Shown piece by piece: positions 17,923-26,326 of a DNA stretch of 64,000 nt (positions within the stretch are counted from its first letter, which is position 1; the number at the start of each line of letters is the position of its first letter). Location of the stretch: positions 1-64,000 of the forward strand of contig DUCO01000046.1 of assembly GCA_012959765.1 (NCBI GenBank), given 5' to 3'. The stretch is from Dehalococcoidia bacterium. GTDB taxonomy: Bacteria; Chloroflexota; Dehalococcoidia; Lucifugimonadales; Lucifugimonadaceae. The notes beneath the pieces were generated by a model, which saw only the letters and a program-made list of their open reading frames with translations, was not told where the DNA came from and did not search any database. The translations under genes were made by a program, and so were the position numbers.

Positions 17923-18654
17923 CTAGCCCGTTGTGGGAGGAATTACAAGAACGGGCTGGCCTGCAGAACGAATTACCTTGTCTGCCACGCTTCCGACGAC
18001 CCACCGCTTGAGTCCACCGGCTCCGTGGGAGCCCATGACCACGATGCTGTCTTCGATTTGTGAGGCTTCTTCTACTATTTGCTGCGACGGGCTACCGGTG
18101 CGGAGACTGGCACTGGCATTGAGCCCAGCCATTTTGGCTTCATCGATGAATTCCTGCAGATACTTGGGAATCTCTTTTTTCTGCACTTCGATTCCATAGT
18201 CGCCAGGGTAATCGCCTGCGCCGTATTCGATGCCTGCCACGCCCACTCCAAAGAACGGCAACCGAAGAATTTCGGTAAAAACTATTTCGGCATTTGCAGC
18301 TTTGGCAATTTCGACTGCCGGTTGAATTGCAGTTTCAGAAAGAGTTGACCCGTCGGGAGGGACTATCACCCTTTTCGGACCACCACTTGTGCGATTGAAT
18401 TCGTGTATTTCACCCGAATACAGCGTAAGAATAGAGATCGACGTTGAGTGAAGCACCCGGTCGGTCACGCTGCCAAGCACACCTCTCGCGAGCGCCGATT
18501 CGCGACGTGTGGCCATCGCAATGAGATCGACACCCTCCGATTGCGCCTCGGAAACGATCACCTCTGTCTGGCCAGTTTCTTCTGTGTTGATAATCAAGCC
18601 GTATTGACCTTTTACGTGTGTCAGACATTCAGACAGGCGCTCGATCCAACTCAC
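17923..18654 (-). CDS. tandem universal stress protein, first domain N-terminally truncated
   Basis: 243 residues from a GTG start. Residues about 85-243 are a complete UspA domain starting RVIVPPDGS and ending with the nucleotide-binding GSHGAGGLKRWVVGSVADKV loop. Residues 1-80 are only the second half of another Usp domain (MATRRESALARGVLGSVTDRV). The first domain's beta1-beta2 part is absent and an in-frame stop lies three codons upstream. Tandem Usp proteins are usually about 290-320 residues. Either the 5' end was lost or the short form is functional. The intact second domain has the G-2x-G-9x-G-type motif that binds ATP in many members. Its role is stress-related and not defined further. 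Confidence 0.85.
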   Translation of the reverse strand: MSWIERLSECLTHVKGQYGLIINTEETGQTEVIVSEAQSEGVDLIAMATRRESALARGVLGSVTDRVLHSTSISILTLYSGEIHEFNRTSGGPKRVIVPPDGSTLSETAIQPAVEIAKAANAEIVFTEILRLPFFGVGVAGIEYGAGDYPGDYGIEVQKKEIPKYLQEFIDEAKMAGLNASASLRTGSPSQQIVEEASQIEDSIVVMGSHGAGGLKRWVVGSVADKVIRSAGQPVLVIPPTTG

Positions 18655-18921
18655 GGCGTTTCAAAAGTTTTAAAAAGCGCGGTTGGATCGTTACCTGATG
18701 ACGAAGCACCCACGCGAATATATGTCGACATGATCGGAAGTCGTGTGAGTATTTCGCGAAATTGGTGCGAACACACCATCACGTATTTCTCACCTCATAT
18801 TCCTTTTTCTATGGTGAGTTTTCACCTATGGTGGGGAGTTGAGCGCAGCTATTTTTTGTCGGTGCGACTTTTTTTTGACCTGTTCTCCACACCGTTTTCG
18901 GAAGTTTCTGGGGCTTGTTTC

Positions 18922-19341
18922 GTGTTTAAACGCTCAAACATTTTTGTTATCTCTGTACTTGCAGTGTTCACACTGTTCGCGGTCGTCGCTTGCGTCGAGC
19001 CAACCGAGAATCCGTTTGGAACCACCACGCCAGTGCCGGCAACCGAAAAGGCATCATCAGGCGGGAGCGAACCGGTCGTATCCGGCCCCGATATCGCAAA
19101 TGGCGAAAGCTTGTTCAAGGGTCTTGGCTGCAGTGCCTGCCATACAACAGGCTCTGACAAGCTAGTGGGACCCGGTCTTTCGGGCATTTCTTCAAAGGGC
19201 AACGACTACATTCTGGAGTCGATCGTCGACCCGGCAGCCGTAATCGTCTATGGTTTCAACAACCTGATGCCGACGACCTTCGCCAGCCTGAAAGAGTCCG
19301 ACCTCGAAGACCTGATCGCCTACCTGAAAACACTCGGGTAG
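18922..19341 (+). CDS. small lipoprotein c-type cytochrome
   Basis: 139 residues starting at GTG. The frame is open further upstream, but that region is antisense to the usp gene and lacks protein character. A lipoprotein signal ends at C24 (FAVVAC), followed by a Thr/Pro/Ser-rich linker to about residue 55. A single class I cytochrome c domain follows, with heme motif C70-S-A-C73-H74 and probable axial Met116 (NNLMP). The C-terminal helix LIAYLKTL is typical. It should carry electrons at the outer face of the membrane. No oxidase or dehydrogenase gene is adjacent, so its partners are unknown. Confidence 0.9.
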   Translation: MFKRSNIFVISVLAVFTLFAVVACVEPTENPFGTTTPVPATEKASSGGSEPVVSGPDIANGESLFKGLGCSACHTTGSDKLVGPGLSGISSKGNDYILESIVDPAAVIVYGFNNLMPTTFASLKESDLEDLIAYLKTLG

Positions 19342-19423
19342 AGCGGGATTTCCCTCGGTCATTCCAATCGCGGCAGATGCCGTCATTCGTTGCTCCAACC
19401 CAGGCGACAGCCAGCTACCGCCT

Positions 19424-19570
19424 TCCCGACCGAAGCGATAGCGCAACGGAGGGATCTTGGCCATAGGTGTAGGAACCCGCGATCAATCGTAAATTTCGTT
19501 GTGCGCCGTTGAAGGGTTGTTGCGCGCGTTACCACCCAAGGTCCCTCCGCTTACGGTCGGGATGACGGTG
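19424..19570. repeat. inverted pair of 'CCCTCCGCT ... CGGTCGGGAT' repeats
   Basis: 19424-19457 (CTTCCCGACCGAAGCG ... GGAGGGATCT) and 19538-19570 (GGTCCCTCCGCTTACGGTCGGGATGACGG) are imperfect inverse copies facing each other. The same repeat occurs singly at 42285-42318. The gap 19342-19612 between the cytochrome and trpB contains nothing else recognisable. Confidence 0.6.
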
Positions 19571-19612
19571 ATTTCCGGATTGGAACTTGGATTGAGCGCC
19601 TGCTATCTACGC

Positions 19613-20836
19613 CTAAATCTCCACGCCGGAAGCTCGTGCAACGGTGTCGAGGTCTTTATCGCCTCGGCCACTTAGCAGCAACAACACGATCTGATCCTTC
19701 GGCAGCGTCGGAATCCAGTTGATCATGTAGCCGATAGCGTGCGACGGCTCGAGTGCGGGAATGATGCCCTCGGTTCGACTCAGCAGCCTGAACCCGGCAA
19801 GCGCGTCGTCATCGGTAGCCGAAACATAGGTAGCCCGCTCGATGTCTTTCAAATAGCTGTGCTCAGGCCCAACTCCCGGGTAGTCGAGACCCGCCGAGAT
19901 ACTGTGAGCCTCGGTCACCTGCCCGTGTTCGTCTTGCAACAGGTAGCTGAGCGAACCGTGCAACACGCCAGGTCGCCCCTTCGTCATAGTCGCAGCATGC
20001 CGCTTGTCGAGCCCTTCGCCCGAAGCCTCGACACCAACAAGCCCAACTCCGTCGTCCTTAATGAACCCGGAGAAGATGCCCATTGCGTTCGATCCACCGC
20101 CAACGCAGGCAATCACGTAGTCGGGTAAACGCCCTGCCCTCTGAACGATCTGCTCACGCGCTTCCGCACCTATCACCGATTGAAAATCTCGAACCATCTT
20201 CGGGTAGGGGTGCGGTCCGACAACACTGCCAATGATGTAGTGAGTGGTTTCCACGTTCGCAACCCAGTCGCGAATCGCCTCGTTGGTGGCATCTTTTAGC
20301 GTTCGACTGCCGGACGACACCGGCTCGACTTTCGCCCCGAGTTCTCGCATTCGGTACACGTTTGGCGCCTGTCGAGCGATATCGGTATCGCCCATGTACA
20401 CGATGCACTTGAGGCCCATCTGCGCACACACCGTGGCAGTGGCAACTCCGTGCATCCCGGCTCCGGTTTCGGCGATGATCCGCTTTTTGCCCAGCCGCCT
20501 GGCGAGCAATGCCTGGCCGATAGCGTTGTTGATCTTGTGAGCGCCGGTGTGATTCAGATCTTCACGCTTGATGTAAATCTGGGGTCCACCAAGCTTCTCG
20601 GTAAGATTCTTCGCGTGGTACATCGCTGTCGGACGACCAACATAATTTGTTAGCAGGTCTTCGAACTCGGCCCAGAAGGAATCGTCCTGTCGCGCTTCAT
20701 CGAAGGCTGCTTCAAGTTCGGCGAGTGCGGCCATTAGCGTTTCGGGTACGAATTTACCGCCGTAAGGGCCGAATCGACCCAATGCGTTCGGAAGCGAATC
20801 AGAACCGGGATCATAAGCTGACGAAGTTGATGTCAT
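19613..20836 (-). CDS. trpB: tryptophan synthase beta chain
   Basis: A 407-residue PLP enzyme that condenses indole with serine to give tryptophan. The PLP lysine is K101 in HTGAHKINN, followed by the AETGAGMHG segment and the phosphate-binding GGGSNAMG loop. The length and N-terminal [12 protein letters not shown] identify the TrpB1 type, which normally works with TrpA. No trpA or other trp gene is adjacent on either side, so it is encoded away from the rest of the pathway or trpA lies elsewhere. The 5' region (20837-20983) shows no obvious leader peptide or attenuator. Confidence 0.97.
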   Translation of the reverse strand: MTSTSSAYDPGSDSLPNALGRFGPYGGKFVPETLMAALAELEAAFDEARQDDSFWAEFEDLLTNYVGRPTAMYHAKNLTEKLGGPQIYIKREDLNHTGAHKINNAIGQALLARRLGKKRIIAETGAGMHGVATATVCAQMGLKCIVYMGDTDIARQAPNVYRMRELGAKVEPVSSGSRTLKDATNEAIRDWVANVETTHYIIGSVVGPHPYPKMVRDFQSVIGAEAREQIVQRAGRLPDYVIACVGGGSNAMGIFSGFIKDDGVGLVGVEASGEGLDKRHAATMTKGRPGVLHGSLSYLLQDEHGQVTEAHSISAGLDYPGVGPEHSYLKDIERATYVSATDDDALAGFRLLSRTEGIIPALEPSHAIGYMINWIPTLPKDQIVLLLLSGRGDKDLDTVARASGVEI

Positions 20837-21034
20837 CGAAAAATCAGTACGTAAATGGTTGCTAGCGATGTAAGTCGGGCACGAAAATTGACCCGGAGTT
20901 GGAGCGTGATGCTCAATCGCAAGCTAGGATAGCAGCGGAGATAGGCGACTAGTCGCACTTTCTGAGGGCTTGGGCCGTTCAGATTGCACTCGTTTATTTT
21001 CGTTCAACAGATCATTCTCGAGGAACCCGCACTT

Positions 21035-21556
21035 TTGGCAGAGCCGATCACACCACGACCCAATATGGACGCTTACATGATGGCGATCGCGGTTGGCGTT
21101 CGAGCAAGAGCCAACTGTCTGGGCAGCCACATCGGTTCGGTGTTGGCTCGTGATGGTCACATTGTTGCAACCGGGTACAACGGCACTCCGCACAAAACCC
21201 CAAACTGCGACGAGGGCGGCTGCGGTAGATGCTCGAACCGTGACGACTACCCATCGGGCACCGGCTACGACCTGTGCATCTGTGTTCACGCCGAACAGAA
21301 CGCGCTTCTATCGGCAGCTCGCTTCGGCATCGCCGTAGAAGGTTCGATCCTCTATTCAACCTGGCGACCCTGCTTCGGCTGCACCAAGGAAATGCTTCAG
21401 GCCGGCGTTCTGGGTGTGCGATACGGCGAAAATTGGGAGCCGAACCCCGAATTAAAAGAAGAGTACGAGCGCTTGCAGAGCTATTTTCCAGACGGAGTCG
21501 AGAAGGTCGACCTCCCAGAAGACGCCGACTCTCACATTCCCGGTGAACAGGTCTGA
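21035..21556 (+). CDS. dCMP/CMP deaminase family protein (ComEB-like)
   Basis: 173 residues. I place the start at TTG 21035. A good ribosome-binding site (GAGGAA, 21020-21025) lies 9 nt before it, and the resulting N-terminus (RPNMDAYMMAIA) aligns with the usual start of dCMP deaminases. An upstream TTG at 20984 would add 17 residues without such a site. The zinc site is complete: H85-A-E87 and P-C113-F-G-C116. Extra cysteines (CDEGGCGRC) before the catalytic His match the ComEB-like group. It deaminates dCMP to dUMP for thymidylate supply. Its stop is followed two bases later by the next start. Confidence 0.9.
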   Translation: MAEPITPRPNMDAYMMAIAVGVRARANCLGSHIGSVLARDGHIVATGYNGTPHKTPNCDEGGCGRCSNRDDYPSGTGYDLCICVHAEQNALLSAARFGIAVEGSILYSTWRPCFGCTKEMLQAGVLGVRYGENWEPNPELKEEYERLQSYFPDGVEKVDLPEDADSHIPGEQV

Positions 21557-21558
21557 AT

Positions 21559-22770
21559 ATGAAAATTACAAGCATTGAAACCATCGCCTTACGAGACGAC
21601 GCCGATGGAACCGTAACTTCGTGGAACCCATCGTTTGCCGAGAGTGCCAAGACTGACGGTGCTCCTGCCAGCACGGGCGGGTACGACATCACGCTTGTTC
21701 GCGTTCACACCGACGCCGGGATAAGCGGGATCGGGCAGTGCGAGGCACCGAGTCTCGTTATTGACGCCATCATTCGTTCTTCGCAGGGACTTGAAGCCCT
21801 GCTCGTAGGAGAAGATCCGACTCAGGTGCAACGTCTCTGGCAGAAAATGTACAACTCGACCGGCGTATATGGCCGTAGGGGAGTTGTAATTGGCGCGATT
21901 GGCGCGGTGGAGACTGCCCTCTGGGACATCACTGGCAAAGCAGCTGGCAAGCCGGTTCACGAACTTATCTGGCGATCGTTTGCTACTACTGCAAGCGATA
22001 CTGAACCTCTGAAGCGAGTGACCCCGTACGCCACCGTCTATCCTCCCGGATCAAGCCTTGAAGAACTTGAAGAACGCCTGAACATCGCCATTTCGCGAGG
22101 CGTTAAGGCAGTGAAAATCGAAGAGTGGCCGGGTCAGTTCGGCAACGTAGATGTTGATATCGATATCGCGGTAATCGAGAAGGCCCGTTCAGTGCTGGGC
22201 CCCAAACGTGACCTGATGATCGATGTGCAGAATCGCTGGCGTGACGTCGGTCAGGCACTGCGCACCATCGAAGAGATCGAACAGTACAAACCGTTCTTTA
22301 TAGAGGCACCTCTACCCGCCGACAACATAGAGGGCTATCGCAGACTCGCCGAAGCTACCAGTGTGCGAATCGCCGTTGGAGACTGGGGTTTCAGCGGGCG
22401 TCACGAGTTTGCATATCTACTACGTCGTGGGCGGCTCGATGTTGTTCAGCCGAGCGCTGTTCGAGCCGGCGGGATGCACGAAATCCTGAACATCGCTGAA
22501 GATGCCTATCGATTCGGAGCACTGTGTATTCCGCACACCTGGTGCCACGTTGTTGGAGTTGCGGCCGAACTACACCTCGCAGCCGTTGCCCCCAATATGC
22601 CCTACTTCGAATTCCCGATAGCGTTTCCTGCAACTCCGCTTGTTGAAAACCTGCTGTTGCCGAACTTCGTAATTACAGATGATGGAACTATGGAAGTTCC
22701 AAACAGGCCCGGTCTGGGTTTCGAGCTGAACGAAGACGTAATTTCGGAGTTCAGAGTTGATCCCTACTAG
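21559..22770 (+). CDS. enolase-superfamily (mandelate racemase/muconate lactonizing) enzyme
   Basis: 403 residues. The N-terminal capping domain (MKITSIETIALRDD) is followed by a TIM-barrel domain. Visible catalytic-region motifs are AVKIEEW (end of strand 2), metal ligands in MIDVQNRW and FFIEAPLP, then IAVGDWG, and IPHTWCH where the His of the His-Asp dyad is expected. This pattern suits the acid-sugar dehydratase/racemase branch. The exact substrate cannot be read from these motifs. It starts 2 bp after the dCMP deaminase stop, an operon-like spacing with no clear functional link. The triplicate membrane-protein family begins 17 bp downstream. Confidence 0.92.
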   Translation: MKITSIETIALRDDADGTVTSWNPSFAESAKTDGAPASTGGYDITLVRVHTDAGISGIGQCEAPSLVIDAIIRSSQGLEALLVGEDPTQVQRLWQKMYNSTGVYGRRGVVIGAIGAVETALWDITGKAAGKPVHELIWRSFATTASDTEPLKRVTPYATVYPPGSSLEELEERLNIAISRGVKAVKIEEWPGQFGNVDVDIDIAVIEKARSVLGPKRDLMIDVQNRWRDVGQALRTIEEIEQYKPFFIEAPLPADNIEGYRRLAEATSVRIAVGDWGFSGRHEFAYLLRRGRLDVVQPSAVRAGGMHEILNIAEDAYRFGALCIPHTWCHVVGVAAELHLAAVAPNMPYFEFPIAFPATPLVENLLLPNFVITDDGTMEVPNRPGLGFELNEDVISEFRVDPY

Positions 22771-22787
22771 AGTAGGCTGAACTTCTA

Positions 22788-23438
22788 GTGAACAACGATA
22801 CTCATCGTCAAAATAAATCTGACTCCAACCCAGATAACACTCGAAAACAGCCGGCGCTCGAAAGTCGACATGCTCGATTAGCGAAGATCACCTTTGTCGC
22901 GGACGACCGCAGCTTCAAAGGGCGACTGAGGAAGCACCTCAGAAATCCGCCTATGCGTACGGTGTTTCTGCTTGTACTCATAGCTATCGCGATCCCATCG
23001 ATCATTATTTCCCCGAAGGTTTCTACAGTCGCTAAAAGCAACTGGTCTGACGTGCAGCAGGCTCGAGAACGTCACTTCGTAAACGTGACCGCGGCAAGCT
23101 GGGTTTACCCGTTCTTGAGAAGGCAAGCGGAACGCATGCAAGAAGCCGACGTTCCGATTGAATGGCGCGGAATTTCGTTCATAAATGGCCCGTGTTTGGC
23201 GGAACATATGAAACAGCTTCCGGTGGGCAAATACGCCTACGCCATCGAGACAGCCTGCGGGACTCTCCATGAAGTTCAGATGAAGTACGCTGCCGATTGT
23301 GCAAACACGTCAACGTGCAACATTCCCGAAGAAGCCGTGTTTGAATTACAGGTGGTGCTCGATCGCCTTAAAGTGGCGTTTTCCGATGCCAATCTCGTTC
23401 AGCCAGCCGGGGATGATCAGGGCCAGGTACGCGACTGA
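22788..23438 (+). CDS. four-cysteine membrane-anchored protein, paralogue A of three
   Basis: 216 residues from a GTG start; I recognise no family. A 55-residue charged cytoplasmic head ends RLRKHLRNPPMRTV, then one membrane helix at about 62-82, then an outer domain. The domain has four cysteines in a fixed pattern: NGPC, about 25 residues, ETAC, about 15 residues, AADC, 5 residues, TSTC, followed by NIPEE. The conserved phrases RNP-x-x-TV before the helix, QLPVGKY, and a closing helix ending DANLVQP are shared with the next two genes. Two disulfides outside the cell are likely. It has a longer N-terminus than its sisters. Function is unknown. Confidence 0.8.
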   Translation: MNNDTHRQNKSDSNPDNTRKQPALESRHARLAKITFVADDRSFKGRLRKHLRNPPMRTVFLLVLIAIAIPSIIISPKVSTVAKSNWSDVQQARERHFVNVTAASWVYPFLRRQAERMQEADVPIEWRGISFINGPCLAEHMKQLPVGKYAYAIETACGTLHEVQMKYAADCANTSTCNIPEEAVFELQVVLDRLKVAFSDANLVQPAGDDQGQVRD

Positions 23439-23587
23439 TCGGCCATTTAAACAGCATTAATTCGCGTGTTTCCGCGTGTAAATCAGGCGTAGCATTGATT
23501 GGTGAATTGCATGGATAATGCTGGTCGTCAGTTTAGGGCGACTCCTGTCACACGGTCGATGAACCGTTAAAAGGCATCCACACAAAT

Positions 23588-24157
23588 ATGGATCTTTCGT
23601 TCGATACCGCTCCTTCTCGCTTAGCGCGATTCAGGCGTGAACTTCGGAACCCGTCTCTACTCACGGTATTCATCATCGGAACCATCGCTGCGGTTGTTCT
23701 TCTGGCCCCGTTCGCTCCGGGTTGGGTAAGCACAGCACAGAGCAGCTTCAAGGCGATGGCTCAGCAGAAAGATCTTGGCGACGCTGGCAGGAGCTCGATG
23801 ACAGCAATTGTTCCTAGTCAGATAACTCCCTGGCTTGCCGTGCAGGCAAACACCATGATCGCTGCCGAAGGGCCGCTCGACTGGCAGGTTGTTTCGTTCC
23901 GAAACGGTCCGTGTAACGCTGGGAACCTATCTCAACTACCTGTAGGTAAATACACTTCTGCCGTTGCCGGTGCGTGTGACGACTTAGACGGCATTCAGCA
24001 GCAGTATTCCGGAACGTGCTTCCTTGCGAGCGACTGCAACGTGCCAGGGGTTGCGAAGGAAGAGATCAGAGCAGCGATGGGCACTCTTTGGGAAGAGTTC
24101 TCAGACGCCGGATTCGTGCTGCCAAACATCGCAGTAGAGCAGCAAGTTCTGCCGTAA
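23588..24157 (+). CDS. four-cysteine membrane-anchored protein, paralogue B of three
   Basis: 189 residues with the same plan as its neighbours. A short head (RFRRELRNPSLLTV) precedes one helix at about 35-55 ending FAPGW. The outer domain has W-Q-V-V-S-F-R-NGPC, QLPVGKY, AGAC, IQQQY, SGTC, ASDC-NVP, and a terminal amphipathic segment ending SDAGFVLP. It is the copy nearest to the apparent consensus. It is separated from copy A by 149 bp and from copy C by 109 bp, so each may have its own promoter. No catalytic motif is seen. The SCP-like or CAP-like reading suggested by the cysteines was considered, but no supporting motif is present. Confidence 0.82.
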   Translation: MDLSFDTAPSRLARFRRELRNPSLLTVFIIGTIAAVVLLAPFAPGWVSTAQSSFKAMAQQKDLGDAGRSSMTAIVPSQITPWLAVQANTMIAAEGPLDWQVVSFRNGPCNAGNLSQLPVGKYTSAVAGACDDLDGIQQQYSGTCFLASDCNVPGVAKEEIRAAMGTLWEEFSDAGFVLPNIAVEQQVLP

Positions 24158-24266
24158 CGGGCGTTCAGTGCTTATAGACTGTGCCCCGAACTCAGGTAAG
24201 GTTATCGCCGAAGCAATCTGGCTTCGTTGAGTCGTGGCAATCACGCCATTTCAGGATGAGCACAGT

Positions 24267-24803
24267 ATGAGTCTCCAGTACGACGAAGATAATTCCATTC
24301 TCGCACGCCTACAGCGGGAGATTCGTAACCCTACGAAGAAGACAGTGCTCGCTCTGATAATCATTTTTCTTCTGGTAATTTCTCCGTTTGCAGCTGGCTG
24401 GCTCAACTCGACCCAAAAAGGCTTCGAACAACAATTTGCCGAGCATGATCTATCAGAAAACTTTAGCGCCGGAGTCGCTGATCTTACTGATGAGGAAGTA
24501 GCGCCGTGGTTAGTTGAGCAAGGCAATATCATGTTCAATGCCACAACACCGCTCCATTGGGAGGTCGGCAACTTCTACTACGGCGTGTGTTCGGAAGAAG
24601 GCATTGCAGGACTGGCGGATGCGACGTATCGAGATGGAGTTCGCATTGGCTGTCAGGGGCTTGCTGACATTCAAGGCAAGTACTCGCGTGATTGCTTCAT
24701 CGCCTCGACATGCGTAGTGAAACAGTCTGCCAAAGACGAACTTACTGCGGTATTCGATGGGCTCTGGGCGACGCACGCAGAAGCTGGCTACGTTCGACCG
24801 TAG
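24267..24803 (+). CDS. four-cysteine membrane-anchored protein, paralogue C of three
   Basis: 178 residues. I start it at ATG 24267, which has AGGA 10 nt upstream and gives an N-terminus like the other copies; an alternative in-frame start at 24234 adds 11 residues. The head RLQREIRNPTKKTV, a helix at about 28-48 ending FAAGW, and the outer domain with YGVC, RIGC, SRDC and ASTC keep the spacing of the family. The glycine-lysine phrase QLPVGKY has drifted to GLADATY. This is the most diverged copy, which suggests an old duplication under selection rather than a recent assembly duplication. A strong terminator follows. Confidence 0.82.
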   Translation: MSLQYDEDNSILARLQREIRNPTKKTVLALIIIFLLVISPFAAGWLNSTQKGFEQQFAEHDLSENFSAGVADLTDEEVAPWLVEQGNIMFNATTPLHWEVGNFYYGVCSEEGIAGLADATYRDGVRIGCQGLADIQGKYSRDCFIASTCVVKQSAKDELTAVFDGLWATHAEAGYVRP

Positions 24804-24854
24804 TTTGGAATAGATGGTCCGCAGTTCGAAATTTGTAATTAGAACGCGATTATT

Positions 24855-24889
24855 GACCCGGTTGGTTCGTACTAACCGGGTCTTTTTTT
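24855..24889 (+). terminator. strong rho-independent terminator
   Basis: A stem of up to 12 bp (GACCCGGTTGGT / ACTAACCGGGTC, one G-T pair) with a four-base loop is followed by seven T. It closes the transcription unit containing the three paralogues. Confidence 0.92.
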
Positions 24890-25070
24890 GCTCCAAACGG
24901 ACCACCCCATAAAGTTGACTCTCAAAGTTGAGAAGAATGAACCTTCCGCATCAAAAATAGCGCGTGTGCGCACGAACACTCTGCGGTCAAATCCGGTGCC
25001 GCCCATATTGGGGCGATCGCAGAAAAATGACTGAGTGTTGAATTCATTCTCACTCACGAAGATTCGGGTA

Positions 25071-26173
25071 ATGTTCAAATTTTCTATTCATAGAGTTATC
25101 TCACTAGCACTAGCACTAGTTCTGGCACTGGTACTCGTTGCCTCATTTGGCAACTTAGGCGGCGCTACAGCAGCGGGTGAAACCGATCTTGGTAACGCCA
25201 TTGCGATCCAGAACGCAAACACAGGCAGCCTTATGGCGATCGACGGCGTGATTGGTACTGGAGTCGGACGCGGCGGTGGCGGTGGACACGTCATACTGGC
25301 TCTGACTACCGATGCAGGTGTCAGAGGGATTCCTGGTGCCGTCGGTGACGTAATTGTTCGCCCAACCGCGACCGGGAACTGGTGATAGTGGAGTTGATCG
25401 AACGAGTCGATTCACTCGCCCTGCGCCGATCGGTGTATCTACTGGGCATCCGGCTATAACTGCTGGAACAATCGGTGCACGCTTGGTAGACGGTGATGGA
25501 AATGTCTTCGCACCACGTATACGCCGATGTGAACCAGGCTTCTCTTGGTGATGGAGTCATTCAGCCGATTACCATTGATGGCGGTGTAACTTCGTCCGAT
25601 GTCATCGGCAACTTGGTCGCTTTCGAGTCGATCGATTTCGCTGACGGTTCTTCGAATCTGGTAGACGCTGCGATAGCGAGCACAACGGTTGGTCAGCTCG
25701 GGAACTCGACATCTTCTGGTGAAGGTTACGGAACACCGTCATCGGTGATTACGGATGCGTTTGTTGGCCAAAGCGTTACCAAGTACGGAAGAACGACTGG
25801 TTCTACCGACGGTAAAGTCGATGTGATCAACGCGAACGTGAACGTCAACTACGGTGAAGATGACGGTGTAGCGTTCTTCACCGGACAGGTTGTAATCAAG
25901 GGTAAAAAAGGTCGCGCATTAAGCGGTGGCGGTGACTCTGGTTCTCTGATCGTTTCTAACGATGGTAGTAACCCTGTTGCGCTCCTCTTTGCTGGAAGTA
26001 GCCAGACCCCCACGATCGGTAGCCCGATTGGCGCAGTATTGACAGCCCTCTCTACACCAACTCGAGTTTTGGCCATAGACGGCGACACTTCTTCGCCTCC
26101 GCCCGGTGGGCCGTTGAGTCGCATATTACACGTGAGATACCAAAAGCGATCTGAATTGAGTGTAATAAAGTAA
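25071..26173 (+). pseudogene. secreted chymotrypsin-like serine protease, two frame disruptions
   Basis: Three successive frames together give one protease of about 365 residues. Frame 1 (25071-25385): signal peptide, then GIGTGVGRGG. Frame 2 (about 25386-25505): PAPIGVSTGHP, TAGTIGARLVD, GNVFA. Frame 3 (about 25507-26173): HHVYADVNQ, VDAAIA, GRTTG, GGGDSGSLIV, LLFAGSS. The catalytic His, Asp and Ser are all present but lie in different frames. At the second break the family's LSNNH is reduced as if about 11 nt were deleted just before the His. The ATG at 25071 starts a clear signal peptide (ISLALALVLALVLVA). It is either a true pseudogene or carries assembly errors. Confidence 0.8.
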
Positions 26174-26326
26174 TGTTGAACGCCTCGTGCGAGCAGCAGC
26201 TTTTCGATAAATGGCACCTGCCCTGCAGACTGCTAAACTGCCGGCGAACTCGTATCACATCACCCACGAGTGCCCATGAAATCGCGCAAGTAAATCACGC
26301 ACGTAAGCAAGGACGATTTTCGACCA

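Noticed and set aside
18448-18921. Long N-terminal extension of the cytochrome gene
   Set aside because: It is antisense to the usp gene, lacks protein-like composition, and the lipoprotein signal starting at 18922 explains the true N-terminus.
23588-24803. Assembly duplication as the cause of the three tandem paralogues
   Set aside because: The copies have diverged too far at the nucleotide level and keep only structural positions, which an assembly error would not produce.
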